NCBI RefSeq assembly: GCF_025370935.1
Contig: NC_133486.1
Coordinates: 1,489,006-1,553,005 of the forward strand
Length of the DNA: 64,000 bases
Reading direction: 5' to 3'
Source: Choristoneura fumiferana
Taxonomy: Eukaryota; Arthropoda; Insecta; Lepidoptera; Tortricidae
The position numbers were made by a program, and so were the translations under genes. Positions 44,621-56,688 of this stretch are shown here, in pieces. Every line of letters begins with the position of its first letter. Position 1 is the stretch's first letter. The notes under the pieces are model-generated. The model ran no database searches. It was not told the DNA's origin and saw only the letters and a program-made list of their open reading frames with translations.

Positions 44621-45564
44621 GGTCGGTTAACCGTTATTACTGTACATGCCTAGTACAATTAAATCCAAAATGGCGACCTCTGCGTTCATTATTGAAACTT
44701 TAAGTAAGTTGCTAAAATTATACTAATAACATCTTATGTTTACGTTAGCCAAACGTTTGCATGTTTCGTAGGGCGTACAGCGCCATCTGTTGGTAGACTT
44801 CATAAACAGTTTTACTACTTGATGCAGTTGTAATGTTAATGAATGGCGTTATATGATTTTCGTTACGAACAATTACCATACAGTCAAACTAAATCATGAC
44901 CCAGGGAAGAAACTTTTAATAATCAATTTCATTATGATTTCCTAGCCAAAAGCACAGTATAACAAGTTCTCCCTACAGTAGGCCGACGCCTTTGAAGTTG
45001 AGCGATACCGCAGCCTGTATAGGTATTTACGCAAGTAAGGAAGGGTTGTCACCAATTTCTTTTTTTAAGCTAGATTTAAGTCTTTTACAAATCGGTACAT
45101 ATTGGTATTGCGTAATTATGTAAAACAAAATAATTTAGGGGTGGCATACTTACTAGGGGTAAAAAGTATCAAAATATACTATTTATGAAATAAAAAACTT
45201 TTTTTTTCCACAAAATATACTTTCATAAATTAGTAACCGACAAATACTTTTGGTTCCTAGACTAAAACTCCTGTTATGAATTTAATTATATAAAAAAGAA
45301 ATAAACATAATTATATAAATAGATGAAATCTTAGTTCCTTATTTATGCGAGATGAAGATTTGCACGCACTCACAGTACATGTCGTATGCACCATAATAAA
45401 TTGTATTAAAAATTTAAATGTAAAAAAAACGCGATATCCCTAGAAGACTTGTCCCAAGCTACTAAGAACGGCGAAGTATGCAGCTGGGGCTCCTCCCACC
45501 CGCGTCTCACCCCTCACGCCCCGCACGATTACTGTAGGGAAACTTGTTATACTGTGCCAAAAGC

Positions 45565-45760
45565 ATTAGAGAGAGAGAGAGAGAGAGAAACATTTATTTA
45601 CACATATTCGATACACATAAAAATACATTAGATGGAGAGAAAATAATAATAATAATAACATCGAATAGTATAAAGTGGACCCCACTCAGCATACTGTTAC
45701 GGCAAGCCGCAACGCTGTTTTTCAGTGGGACCCATTTAAAAACTAAAACATATAAAAACA
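45565..45760 (-). mobile_element. LINE 3' end seeded on (GA)n
   Basis: A GAGAGAGA run (45569-45588) joins an AAACATTTATTTACACATA end, which on the minus strand is an AATAAATG-like 3' terminus of the type seen at 12545-12570. Coding-like sequence follows inward. Confidence 0.4.
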
Positions 45761-46980
45761 TACAACACACTATGACGACACGAACGCCAGCGGACTAATG
45801 GCAACACTCGATCAGTTTAACCATTACATGTTAACATGACATTAATAGCACAAAGGTTATGATTTAATTTGTTCAACTGTGATAATTTGTTGTACATTGC
45901 TGGCAATTATAAATTTTATTAATTACAAGTTTTGTTGGAAAGTTAACAAAGCGAATTTAAGTTTATTAATTAAATTAATAAGTTACAGAAGTACGTCACT
46001 TTAACCTCCCTAATAAAAAGGACTGGGGTAACACACTTTATTTTCAGGATTTATATACATCTACATTTTATGTTTTAAATTCAGGTTTCGTTCCGCGTAC
46101 CTTGATTTTAGAGAAGGTCGATATTTCGGCATGCGCCATGATCACGAGACGACTCGACTCGATCACTTCGACGATAACCCGAATTTAAATCATAAAAATT
46201 AGTAATGACTGCGATAATCTAAAACATTCTACCTATATACTTCTACAGTCCTAAAGAACTATTGTGCACAAAATTACCTTTGAGGTCCTCCTAACCGCAA
46301 TTAATTTCCCGTAATTATTATGTGTTGCAGCATAGAAAAGTAATAGGTTGTAGTAGTTTAACAGAATTTAATTCTTTTCCTTAAGAAATATCGTTTTCTG
46401 AACGCGGATAGGCATGCGGATGTTATATTATAAGAAGTCACTTTATTTGCGAAGCGGTGTCTGAGCTTCTTCACAGACATCTCCCGGTAAATCTCCTTAC
46501 CGACTTGCATTTTGCAATTTCCTTATTTCTACGGGTCAATTTTATATTAGGTATGAATGCATTTCTGAACACTGTGTTGAAATGAAAATGAAATATGCGG
46601 AACTCAGTTTTGCACGAGGGAGGATCTCGAGGGCTCAGGGCTAGGGGCTCTGACTGAATGAATGACGATTCTGTCTTCTTTGTTTTTTATACTAGCAACG
46701 ACATTTTTAACCACTTTGATACATGATTTCACTAGTTTCACTCTAGTATTCGTTTGACTGTTTTTTTTTTGGTAATATAACCTATTGTGCATAAAGTAAC
46801 GTGATTTTTTGTAAGATTTTATGTATTTCAAAGCGACATACCGTTACTTTAACACAAAAGACGTACAATGCCATCTGCCAACGGGTAGCGAAAATAACTT
46901 TCCCCTTACAAGCCTTACAACTTACAAGTATATTTCAAAGAATACATATTATAAGTAAGGTAGAATCTGAGCAAGACATT
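45760..46980. other. No recognised feature
   Basis: AT-rich unduplicated DNA. Short frames only. Confidence 0.5.
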
Positions 46981-46986
46981 CTTTCA

Positions 46987-46988
<2 letters not shown>

Positions 46989-47036
<48 letters not shown>

Positions 47037-47042
47037 TCTCTT
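46989..47042. repeat. (TC)n microsatellite
   Basis: About 25 TC units with two interruptions, followed by TGTC/TCTG repeats to about 47060. Confidence 0.95.
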
Positions 47043-47059
47043 TCTGTGTCTGTCTGTCT

Positions 47060-47910
47060 GTTTCGTTGTTTACGGGATTTTATACAAGATATTATTTAAA
47101 TAAGTGAAAAGTTAAAATTTGTTTATTCACAATTGTGAGTACACTGTACTGTGGCGGGATGAAAAGGTTGACCAGTTTTCAAACAAATTCGATTACACAT
47201 TGCAAGCACATGTTACCTTTTTGAATGACATTATGACGGAATATGTCATACTCGGTCAATAAAGCAGTTATACTGAACAAGCAAAAACAGACCTCAAGGT
47301 ACTGTACTTTAAAGCATGTCGTGTGCGTTTTTTTGAAAAAGATTTTGTACTGTGCCTGTGTAATTTAAAAGTTATGAAGGCAGCATACCTATTAACCCTA
47401 TAATTGGCAGCGTATCTAATAAGATACATAATTTAAGATCATCTTTTTATATTTTTATTGATTGCATACTATTTAGATTATTTAAAATAGGTACTGTCCG
47501 TTTTTTTATCAATTCCATTTACTTCAAAAACGGCCAAACACAACTAACAAGTACAAATTATTACGTCTGTAGAGTTAGAAATTAAGTAAAATTACAGACT
47601 CAGCAAAACATTACCTATATTCGTACCTACCTATGACGTAAGCTGATTTCTAAATTTTAAAGACCTATTTCAACCACTTCAAGTGATCGGGTTGTTTTAA
47701 AATGTGCTGAAAGGAAATACAATACACACTATACACGATAACATTACTATATCTTATATTTTTAGTTTTATGATATCAACTGATGGAGCACTTGCATCTC
47801 TGTAGTACCGATATAATATAATTCAGCCGTTGGACGTCCACTGTTGGACATTATGTCTCCCACATAATACTTATAGGTATATGATATACATGATATATAG
47901 TATTTGATAA
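47060..47910. other. No recognised feature except a short RTE tail
   Basis: Most is AT-rich and featureless. CAGCCGTTGGACGTCCACTG (47824-47843) resembles the very 3' end of the RTE-like LINE on the minus strand. Confidence 0.4.
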
Positions 47911-47915
47911 ACAGT

Positions 47916-48288
47916 GGGCGGACGACGGATGCAATTTACTTCAAAATCATGTCGAACAATATACGTAATATGGATATGACTACAATTGGTTTAAAAAAGA
48001 GAACATAGTTGAAAAATTGTCGGATAATTTTATTGTTGTAGTAAAAAATCATATATTTTTTTCTATATTACATATTTTCAGTGCATTCCTTTTATAGTTC
48101 ACTATCCACTTATGTAGGGGAAAATTACCTCTTTAAATCTACAGATGTATCTGGTACGTATTTGTAAAGTGATCTTCACCATTATTAGGAAGATTATCAC
48201 CATCACTCAAATTTCTATACATTTTTACACAAAAGTGAGTCTTATCCATCTTATGCTTTAGTCACCATATTGCATCCATCGTCCGCCC
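47916..48288. mobile_element. Possible DNA-transposon remnant with 20-bp inverted ends
   Basis: GGGCGGACGACGGATGCAAT (47916-47935) is inverted at 48269-48288 with one mismatch. The 333 bp between have no coding content, and I cannot define a target-site duplication. Confidence 0.5.
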
Positions 48289-48623
48289 TTTAAAGTGCTT
48301 CCGTTACCTTGTTTAACCGTTTATGTAATTTAGTATTGCTTTAAGCAATCAAACGATTTAATTAATTTCTGTACCAGGAAAAGGGTACGAGGATAAAAGG
48401 GAACTGTCCCCGTGTTGCCCAAAATAAATACGCATTCGTTTTTCTAAGCAAAGTATAATAAGGAAGTTAATTACTAAGCATTAGAAGGGTTCATTATAAT
48501 TATTTTACCCGCCATTAATTTAATGAAAGTTATAGCTATAAAATCATCCACATACCTAGAGTACGGGCGAGAATACTGAATGGTACCAAGATGGAATATG
48601 TTCACTATCAATTGCTAGATGCT

Positions 48624-48899
48624 TCATCATCATCATCCCAGCCTATATACGTCCCACTGCTGGGCACAGGCCTCCTCTCAGATCAAGAGGGTTTGGGCCA
48701 TAGTTCCCACGCGGGCCCAGTGCGTATTGGGAACTTCGCACGCACCATTGAATCGCTTCGCAGGTTTGTGCAGGTTTCCTCACGATGTTTTCCTTCACCG
48801 GAAAGCTCGTGGTAAATTTCAAATGTAATTCCGCACATGAATTTCGAAAAACTCAGAGGTGCGAGCCGGGGTTCGAACCCACGACCCTCTGCTTGAGAG
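48624..48899 (-). mobile_element. SINE family 1, head missing
   Basis: It runs from (ATC)n through the 3' tail to CCTCTGCTTGAGAG on the plus strand. The A-box part is missing. Confidence 0.8.
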
Positions 48900-49800
48900 C
48901 AGATTTGCAGATTTCTGTATCGTAATGACCATTACGATACAGCCGTGTTCATAATAGAATCCAATGTCGTAATGCTGGTCATTACCTATGGTTTTTGAAC
49001 GCATAATTGAGGATTTAATATATGGGTTTAATATAAGGGATAAAAGATAAAAAGCATTTTATTTGACCGTCTATACCTACAGTAGAAATATATTTATTAA
49101 CATCGCCTACACGGCAAAACTCAAAATAACTCATAATGACGTCACTGCGGCTTAAAACAGCTTTACTTTTTGCCACTTTGAAACTTTAAGATCAATATTA
49201 TATATTATAAAACGACATACACCCTTTGTCTTTGAAGTCAAAAGTCAAGGGATGACCCATGACCTTGGATGTGATGTATCCCATACTTTGATTATGAAAT
49301 TAATTATGTAATAGTTACCCTAACCTATATTACATATTATCTATCTGCCTAGTTACCTATAGTATACACTGTGTTGTTCTTCATTTCGTTTAACTTCGGC
49401 AGACGGCTTAGTTCATTGATAGAGACTACCTGGTAATTAACTTTATGACCAAATAAAAAAATGAAAATTTTAGAATAAGGTTTTTTTTTCATCACCAGTT
49501 TATCAAAATATAAAATTTACAAACGTTACAAGTTACTATTTCTATACAATGTTGTATAAAGTGCTACAGCACTTGTAATTTTTAAAGGTATAGGGGCCTG
49601 GGCATATTGAGCTAAGAGCTAAGAGCTAAAATAAGAATAAAATTTTGCGCAAGTTTCTTCCAACATAATTTACAATATTGGTGCGCGAGTAAGTACTCGT
49701 GCCAGCCTACACTAGTACGAGATTCATTTGTCGCCAAATTAAATATAACTCCGCAATAGAATTATTCTTTTCAACAAAAAAAAATATGTTTTCACTTCTT
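48900..49800. other. No recognised feature
   Basis: AT-rich DNA. CATTACGATACAG-type inverted words near 48915-48945 form only a small hairpin. Confidence 0.5.
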
Positions 49801-49824
49801 ATGCTCGTAAAGTTCGTGTTACAT

Positions 49825-50075
49825 AGCCCGAAGAATTTCGAAACTAAAGTGGCAGTGGGCGGGGCACATTGCTCGCAGGACGGATGGCCAGAAGGTTCTC
49901 GAATGGCGTCCGCGGACCGGGAGACGAGCTGTCGGTAGGCCTCCAACAAGATGGAGCGACGACTTGGTTAAGATCGCGGGATCGCGGTGGATGCGGAAAG
50001 CACAAGACCGGTCTGAGTGGAGAGCCTTGGGGGAGGCCTATGTCCAGCAGTGGACGTCTTTCGGCTGACATGATG
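49825..50075 (+). mobile_element. RTE-like LINE 3' fragment
   Basis: The same sequence as 31051-31394, in inverted orientation and with a small deletion near 49890. It codes for the same GRPPTRWSDDL and AYVQQW motifs in broken frames and ends in ATGATG. Confidence 0.8.
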
Positions 50076-50219
50076 AAAGATCGTGTTTATGCTGGATCTA
50101 GGCGACATAAAATGACTTTTTATGCTCTAGTGCATAAAGTAAAATCTTCGTCAAGACCAGGGCAATCAGATGTAAACAGCCACAAACAAAGAAGTTTCTA
50201 CATATTTTTTAAATAATTT

Positions 50220-50450
50220 TTAATTTATATAAAACTAAAAATCAATCAAATCAATCAAAATTGATCAATTAAACTAAAAACAATGTTAACTAACCTTGTA
50301 CAATTATGAGTTTACATACATAAAAAAGAACTAACCTAAGATAGTTTAACTGTAACAATGAAAATTATAAAAAGAATACCCCGTCTAAAAGATCTGCCTG
50401 TGGCAGGGTTCCCACGACGCTGGCCGCATTACCCCTTTGGATCGAACTAA
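50220..50450 (-). mobile_element. Non-LTR retrotransposon 3' end
   Basis: It resembles 2030-2230: an AT-rich 3' region with repeated ATCAA words at one end and the coding-like GGCAGGGTTCCCACGACGCT tail at the other. Confidence 0.4.
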
Positions 50451-51145
50451 AAGATTATAATTTTAATAGTAATGCGTGAACAATAAAAGGTACATAACAT
50501 ATTAATTAAACGATTGTTTCCACTGTTGGTATTTCATTTCCTCGCCATCAAAGTGAAATGCAGTGAAACGAGCTTTAAACCCATTTTCCACTCGACGTGT
50601 CTATCCGTAGCTATATGAACGTCTTGGGTAAAATGACTCGTTTTATTTATTATTATTATTTTAAGAACACATACAGTCGTACATTAATGAGTATACAGGT
50701 AAACCAAAAACAATATAAAGACCTCGAGGTTCATAAATATTCATAGGTACTAAAAGTTATTTAAAAGTAATGTGAGTACTTAAATAAATTAAAAATCAAC
50801 AAAACTATGCTCTTGCTCTTGATTTATGCTCTTGTTGCACAATCTACTATTTCAATTTATTAACAAGGCAAAATTCAAATTCTGAAATCGCGTTCTTTTG
50901 TCGTTCTATTTCTTTGAAGTATTATTTTTGTGCGTAATCTCATTTTATATGGCTTTTCAACTCTTCTAAATGAAAACCGATTTCTTCTTGCGTGAGTGGT
51001 AAAGACAAAATAACTTTAACATTTTTGCCGCCATATTTTTTTACAAATCCGTCATACAATTACAATGACTCCTTATTGTACACCAGAAATAGTACCTAAG
51101 CGATACAGAAAACAGGTACACAAAGAGAAAATCCAAAGAAACATA
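50450..51145. other. No recognised feature
   Basis: AT-rich unduplicated DNA without repeats that I can relate to others here. Confidence 0.5.
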
Positions 51146-51149
51146 ACTT

Positions 51150-51330
51150 TGCATTCAAAAGTCAAAAAGTCAAAAAGTCTAAAGTGTTTTATTTGTGAAA
51201 CATAGGTGATGGCCGCATAAATACAGAGATGTTACATTTTTTTCGTGTTGCACTATGTTTTGCCAGTTGGCGTACAAAAACATTGGCTATTAAGCCAGAT
51301 CTTAACCTATTATATTTATATATTGAACAT
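51150..51330 (-). mobile_element. LINE 3' end with (GACTTTTT)n-type tail
   Basis: AAAAGTCAAAAAGTCAAAAA followed by TTTATTTGTGAAACATAGGT has the same layout as 2743-2800 and 28553-28620. Confidence 0.45.
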
Positions 51331-51918
51331 TAAATTAGATAGGTATACGAGAAAAAAAACAAATTAGACAAAAACAATAACAAACAATTTAGGTCATCAT
51401 TTAAATATTCGAGAACAGAATAATAGCATTTATTCGTAAGCAGGGTTAATAATTTACAATTTTGAACATGAAACTACCGTGAGACACTCATATTAACTCG
51501 ATTTATGACGTGAGTTATCCGGGTCATTATATTTAATAATTTACGTCTCAGAAGTGGTATTGGTAATAGTTTACATTATTTACTTTACTATTATATTATC
51601 TAGTTATTACAACATCGACACTATCTCTGTGTGGATTTAAATTGGGGAAAAAAATGTTACTGTGAAAATAAGTTTCAGTAAAAAACCATAGTGAGAAAAA
51701 ATGTGTTTGGAAAAAAATGCGAACGGAAATTTCGCTAAATAGGAAATAAATAACGAATCTGTGATCTAACAAGTCAGCAGGCTGAGTCAGTTTGGCTAAA
51801 AACCTTGTTTTTTTTATCACGATTTTTAACCCACAATTTGACGCAGTACACTTCTAATATCATATATGTTATTAAATATATTGACCCGGATAACTCACGT
51901 CTTAAATCAAGTTTAGCG

Positions 51919-51958
51919 CGACATGTTTCGGGCTAATCCGTAGCCCTTCGTCTTCGGA
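51919..51958 (-). ncRNA. Degenerate hammerhead-like motif
   Basis: On the minus strand CCGAAGA is followed by a five-pair stem (GGGCT/AGCCC), GAAA, the self-complementary ACATGT and C. This is the order of the hammerheads at 16445 and 20893, but core U4 is C and stem I does not pair, so cleavage is unlikely. A partial copy of GCCCGAAACATGTCCAGC is at 53600-53616. Confidence 0.4.
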
Positions 51959-52201
51959 GCAACGCGACTCGGCGGCTGCTGCAACACGTGCACTGCGCGC
52001 CGCCGCTCTGCTCGCGCGACTAAGCGACGAACCTGACACCGGCACACAACTACCCGCGTTTTCATCATCATTACAACTGTCAAATGTAGGGTAGCACACA
52101 ACACTAACAACATCGCTCTGTAAAGGTACGTTCACACACACCGATGACGCAGCACGAGTATTTAACACCGTTTTCCAACTCGGAGGTACCGTCCAACCAC
52201 T

Positions 52202-52532
52202 CATCATCCCATCCCAGCCTATATACGTCCCACTGCTGGGCACAGGCCTCCTCTCAGAACAAGAGGGCTTGGGCCATAGTTCCCACGCGGGCCCAGTGCG
52301 GATTGGGAACTTCACACGCACCATTGAATTTCTTCGCAGGTCTGTGCAGGTTTCCTCACGATGTTTTCCTTCACCGCATAGCTCGTGGTAAATTTCAAAT
52401 GTAATTCCGCACATGAATTTCGAAAAACTCAGAGGTGCGAGCCGGGGTTTGAACCCACGACCCTCTGTTTGAGAGGCGATAGGTCAAACCACTAGGCCAC
52501 CACGGCTTCTCAAACCACTAGGCCACCACGGC
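52202..52532 (-). mobile_element. SINE family 1 with duplicated head
   Basis: It is flanked by the 10-bp duplication TCCAACCACT (52192-52201 and 52533-52542). The head segment CAAACCACTAGGCCACCACG occurs twice in tandem (52486-52505 and 52511-52530), duplicating the A-box region. Confidence 0.85.
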
Positions 52533-52684
52533 TCCAACCACTATCCCAGTTAAAATTCGGATGACGACTTATCTCGATGGCTTCACGCACTTTCCGGGTC
52601 AATATATTTAATATGAGTGAGTCTCACGGTAGTTTCATGTTCAAAATCATATGTTTATGGAAACATGTGTCATACAATTTTAAG

Positions 52685-52815
52685 ACAACTTGGTTAAAGC
52701 TGCGGGTTCACGGTGGATGCAGGCCGCTGCCAACCGAAGCGACTGGAGGTCTGTGGGGGAGGCCTATGTCCAGCAGTGGACGTCCTACGGCTGAGATGAT
52801 GATGATGATGATCTG
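52685..52815 (+). mobile_element. RTE-like LINE 3' fragment
   Basis: The same subfamily as 7415-7548 (CTTGGTTAAAGCTGCGGGTT to GACGTCCTACGGCTGAGATG), ending in (ATG)n. Confidence 0.65.
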
Positions 52816-53152
52816 CAGTATCTAATTTAAAAAATAATGCCTTTGGCATACGTATAATTTCTTTTGACGATCTGATATAATCTGCTTTTTTTGAAGACAA
52901 AAATAATTCCATCGCTCACGCTTTCTCTGTTTACTTTAGGGGAATCACAGAACGTGTGACAAGGACAAAAATGTAAAGGTTAACGTTCCTTTTTATGAAT
53001 ACTTGACCGGTTTATGGCGTTATTTGGACTTTCTCGTTAATCATCCCATCAAATCTGTGAGACATCATGTCGGGAAAATTTAAGGAAAATTAGAAAACAA
53101 ACCGAGTGACCAAAGATATCATGTTATTATTCAGTGTTTAATTTAAGGCTGC

Positions 53153-53460
53153 TGCCCAACATCATCACATAATTAGCATCTTGGCCTAAATACTTCTCAC
53201 TACAGAACACAGGTCTCCTCTCAGAACCAGAGGGCTTGAGCCGTAGTTCCCACGCGGGTCCAATGCGCCTAGGAACTTCACACACACAATAGAATATCTT
53301 CGCTAGTGTGTGCTGATTTGCTTTCTTTTTTCCAACGTAAAACACACACAATTCAAATATAATTTCACATACTATTAAAACTCAGAGGGGATAGCCCGGG
53401 TTGGAACCCGCGACCCTTTGCTCGAGAGGCCATAGGTCAAACCACTAAGCTGACATATGG
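53153..53460 (-). mobile_element. SINE family 1, old copy
   Basis: All parts are present in order but heavily diverged, including CACGCGGGTCCAATGCGCCT and GGTCAAACCACTAAGCTGAC. Confidence 0.65.
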
Positions 53461-53659
53461 CTTTTGTGGTCAACATACAAATACCGACCACCCACCATCC
53501 AGGTTAAAAAATTCCGATGACGACTAATTTTAATGTCAATGGCTTCACGCACTTTCCGCAGAAAGAATTTTTTTTCTCTCGCAAGTACCGAAACATGCCC
53601 GAAACATGTCCAGCTAAACTCGATTTCAGACGTGAGTTATACCTATATATTATGGTAAC

Positions 53660-53875
53660 ACTAGCAGTTACCCGCGACTCGGACCGCGCAAAATTCGTTT
53701 ATCGCTATCCCGCGGGAACTATGCAATTTTCCGGGATAAAAAGCTTCCTATGTCCTTTGCCGGGATCCAAACTATCTCTGTACTGAATTTCATTTAAATC
53801 GGTTCAGTGGTTTAGGCGTGATGAAGTAACAAACAGACTTACAAACTTTCGCATTTATAATATTATAGGATTTAA
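53660..53875 (-). mobile_element. Helitron-like fragment
   Basis: It contains TATCGCTATCCCGCGGGAAC, GGTTCAGTGGTTTAGGCGTG and, at the right, TTTCGCATTTATAATATTAT, as in the other Helitron-like copies. The left hairpin is decayed. Confidence 0.5.
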
Positions 53876-53930
53876 AACGAATGAAAGTAGTTAGTAGTGG
53901 TAGGGTAGTTTCATGTTCAAAACCGTATCA

Positions 53931-54480
53931 GATATTTGTGTTGTGTCAGTACTTCGACTATTATTTTGTTTTGGTATAAAAGCAAATTTATAACAAACCT
54001 CTAATTAAAACAAACAACTAAATGCAATCGAATACAAAGTAACACTATTAAACACTTCAAATAATAGCACAACGTTGTAAAATCGCGGCAATCAGGTTGG
54101 TCTATCTGATAAATAAGATAACTATCACCATATCCGTTGTAACGAGAAACTAATATTATTGCCATGTCAACGCCCACTGTCGGAGTGTTTATAGGAAACT
54201 TAGATATACTCCACAGATATACTCGTATACGGATTTGACAACTCCTGAATTTGCCATATCCTAAAGTACGAGTATGTTATTAAATGTTATATGAAAATAA
54301 AGATATACTGACAATGTTCAGCGAAGAGAATAATTGATTGGGTTGAAAATTGGCTTTATCCATAATATAACGTGTAGGTGAAAGAGACATTACACGTCCA
54401 AATTTTAAAGTAAATTGAAAATTAATTTAGCAGTCGAGCCTAAAATTAAGTGTTTTTTGTTCGTTACTAACGTCTCGGAA
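53931..54480. other. No recognised feature
   Basis: AT-rich DNA. No coding frame or repeat match. Confidence 0.5.
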
Positions 54481-54484
54481 TTCA

Positions 54485-54550
54485 AAAAACCAAAAATAAA
54501 CAAAAATTTGGAATTGAAATAAAAAATACAAAAAGATTCCAAAAAACCAA
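54485..54550. mobile_element. Half-copy of the foldback family
   Basis: AATTTGGAATTGAAATAAAA through CAAAAAGATTCCAAAAAACC matches the right arm of 10733-10905. The left arm is missing. Confidence 0.5.
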
Positions 54551-54744
54551 TCTTAATTACTATTCAATGCTGTTAACAGTAAAATTACGTATGAGAATAT
54601 CTAGTTATAAATTATGTACAATCTTATTATAACTTAAAAAAAAACCTACAAAGCAAACACGTCGTCGCGAGACGTCCCAGGTTTTTTTTTATAAAGTCAA
54701 ATAGTGCTGCCTATGTCTTTTCATTTCTGTTTTCGCTTCTGTAT

Positions 54745-55290
54745 CCCTTGGCAAAAACGGAACCCTTATAGTTTCGCCATGTATATCTGTCTATCCGTCT
54801 GCGGCTTTGCTCAGGGACTATCAATGCTAGAAAGCTGTAATTTATCACGAATATATATGTAAACTAAGCCGACAAAATGGTACAATAAAAATAAAAAAAA
54901 AAACATTTTTTTAGGGTAGCTCCCATAGACGTAAAGTGGGAGTGATTTTTTTTCTCATCCAACCTTGCATTGTGGGATATCGTTGGATAGGTATTTCAAA
55001 ACCATTAGGGGGTTACTAAAACGATTTTTCGATTCAGTGATTTGTTTGCAACATATTCAACTTTAAAGTGCAAATTTTCATTAAAATCGAGTATCAAACT
55101 TACAAGGAAAACTATACGAGTAACGGTTAAGTTTTCTTGAGAATTATTAGCAGTTATAGCAGCCTAAGGTATTAAATATACCTAAACATGGAATATTCCG
55201 TACAAAATACGAAATCCTTTGCAAAATATTACTTAATTTTTTCGTAATGGCTACGGAACCCTATTTCGGGCGTGTCCGACACGCTCTTGG
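54745..55290. repeat. Interspersed repeat of unknown class, third copy
   Basis: Diverged copy of 540-1060, with small deletions. It extends further right to CGTGTCCGACACGCTCTTGG, which may be the true end of the family. Confidence 0.65.
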
Positions 55291-55504
55291 CCAATTTTTT
55301 ATCTTCAAATTTAATCACGAGAACCCTTGGTGGCTCCGTTTCACTTTCAATTCAGTATTCTTCTATTAAAACTGCTACGTACAGTCAGCATCAGAAATGT
55401 TGAGCGATTGTGGTGGTCAAAATGAGGTTCCCCTAGCAATGATAATGAAAATTTTAACAAATTTAACTCTTTCATATTAATGTTACTTATGCTTTTTAAT
55501 AAGA

Positions 55505-55645
55505 TCATAAGACGGAGCGACGACCTGGTTAAGATCGCGGGATCGCGGTGGATGCGAAAAGCACAAGACCGGTCTGAGTGGAGAGCCTTGGGGAGGCCTA
55601 TGTCCAGCAGTGGACGTCTTTCGGCTGACATGATGATGATGATGA
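55505..55645 (+). mobile_element. RTE-like LINE 3' fragment
   Basis: GGAGCGACGACCTGGTTAAG to the (ATG)n tail, matching the last 140 bp of 31051-31394 in the opposite orientation. Confidence 0.8.
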
Positions 55646-55659
55646 TGGTTTTTAAATTC

Positions 55660-56680
55660 ATGCGAAGTTAATGCTAATTATATATGCGTATGTAGGTAAA
55701 TTATGAGAAGTCTGGCGTATTTCTGTTACGCCTATTAATTTAGATCCGACCTAATTAGTCCAAATATTTTTCTTAAATTTTATGCCCAGACAAATATTTT
55801 TCAATGTCACAAATATCACAATAGGAAATAGACAATCGTCCAATTCCTCCAGAATCAGGACAGGTCACTCTGTCACAATCTATCTAACACCTAGATATTA
55901 TCATTAGTGGGCGACTAGAAAGGTACACATAGCCGACGTTGAAATAAATACTTTAAGCACTAAATAAACTTGTCCACAAGTACAGACTCGTCCGAACTTG
56001 TTGACGTGACAAAGACTCTCGACGACATCGAGGCTACCTGTTCCGATGACGTAGATCGAGATAGGGCATGGCATAATGTGTTTTTATCGTCGCCTTTAAT
56101 CGTGTGGGAGGGTACCATGTGCTAGCATTAAAGGGCTTAGAAGGTACTATTACCTGCGACTCCGTCGGTATAATTTCTACCCTTCGTTCCACGACTGGAC
56201 ACAAGCTTCCTAAAATAAAAGCGCTTGGCTATACAGGGTGGAAAGTTGAGATGGGGCAGCAATAAGTTAAAATGTTCAGTTTTCAGTTGTCTACATACTG
56301 TTTAATTTCCTTAAAGCATAAAGGATTCATATTCGTAAAAAGAACCACAAGCGAAAGTTTCACTTTGCAAATTAGTACCCTACGAACTGTATGGAAAAAG
56401 TTTTCTTTGATTTGTGGGTGTTCTAGTACTGAACCTTAGTTGGTCTCAAAGAGTGTTTTCATCCTTGATAGAAATGGGACAAAAAAAAGTCAAATCTGTC
56501 GATTTTCTCGCTGACTGTAAATTTTATCAAAAATCTGTGAATGTCGATTGCCATCACTCAAAAAGTTAGTAAAGGTCTCCTAAGAGCATTTTCGCGTAGC
56601 AGCAAGCGGCGCTCGATTGACCACTACAAACTCGTTGGCTTTACGGCCTCACAATGTAATGCAACTTGCACGATTTTTCT
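55660..56680. other. No recognised feature
   Basis: Unduplicated AT-rich DNA with only short frames. Confidence 0.5.
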
Positions 56681-56688
56681 TGCAAGTC

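Larger units (their letters stand above)
25542..45391. repeat. Copy B of the duplicated locus
   Basis: Collinear with 1-16144, and longer mainly because of extra insertions at 26772-26957, 27820-27899, 31051-31394, 36235-37733, about 38687-38840 and 39454-41700. It lacks the insertion at 12531-13685 of copy A. Similarity ends near 45391 only because copy A runs into the gap. Confidence 0.93.
51461..53930. mobile_element. Cluster of decayed inverted fragments, probable second Penelope-like family
   Basis: ACATGAAACTACCGTGAGAC (51467-51486) is inverted at about 52622-52642 and recurs partly at 53910-53925. GACGTGAGTTATCCGGGTCA (51507-51526) is inverted at 51882-51905 and recurs in diverged form at 53630-53645. 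GGCTTCACGCACTTTCCG occurs at 52579 and 53541. SINEs and a Helitron-like repeat have inserted inside. No RT is preserved. The Penelope assignment rests on the inverted layout and the hammerhead-like motif only. Confidence 0.45.
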
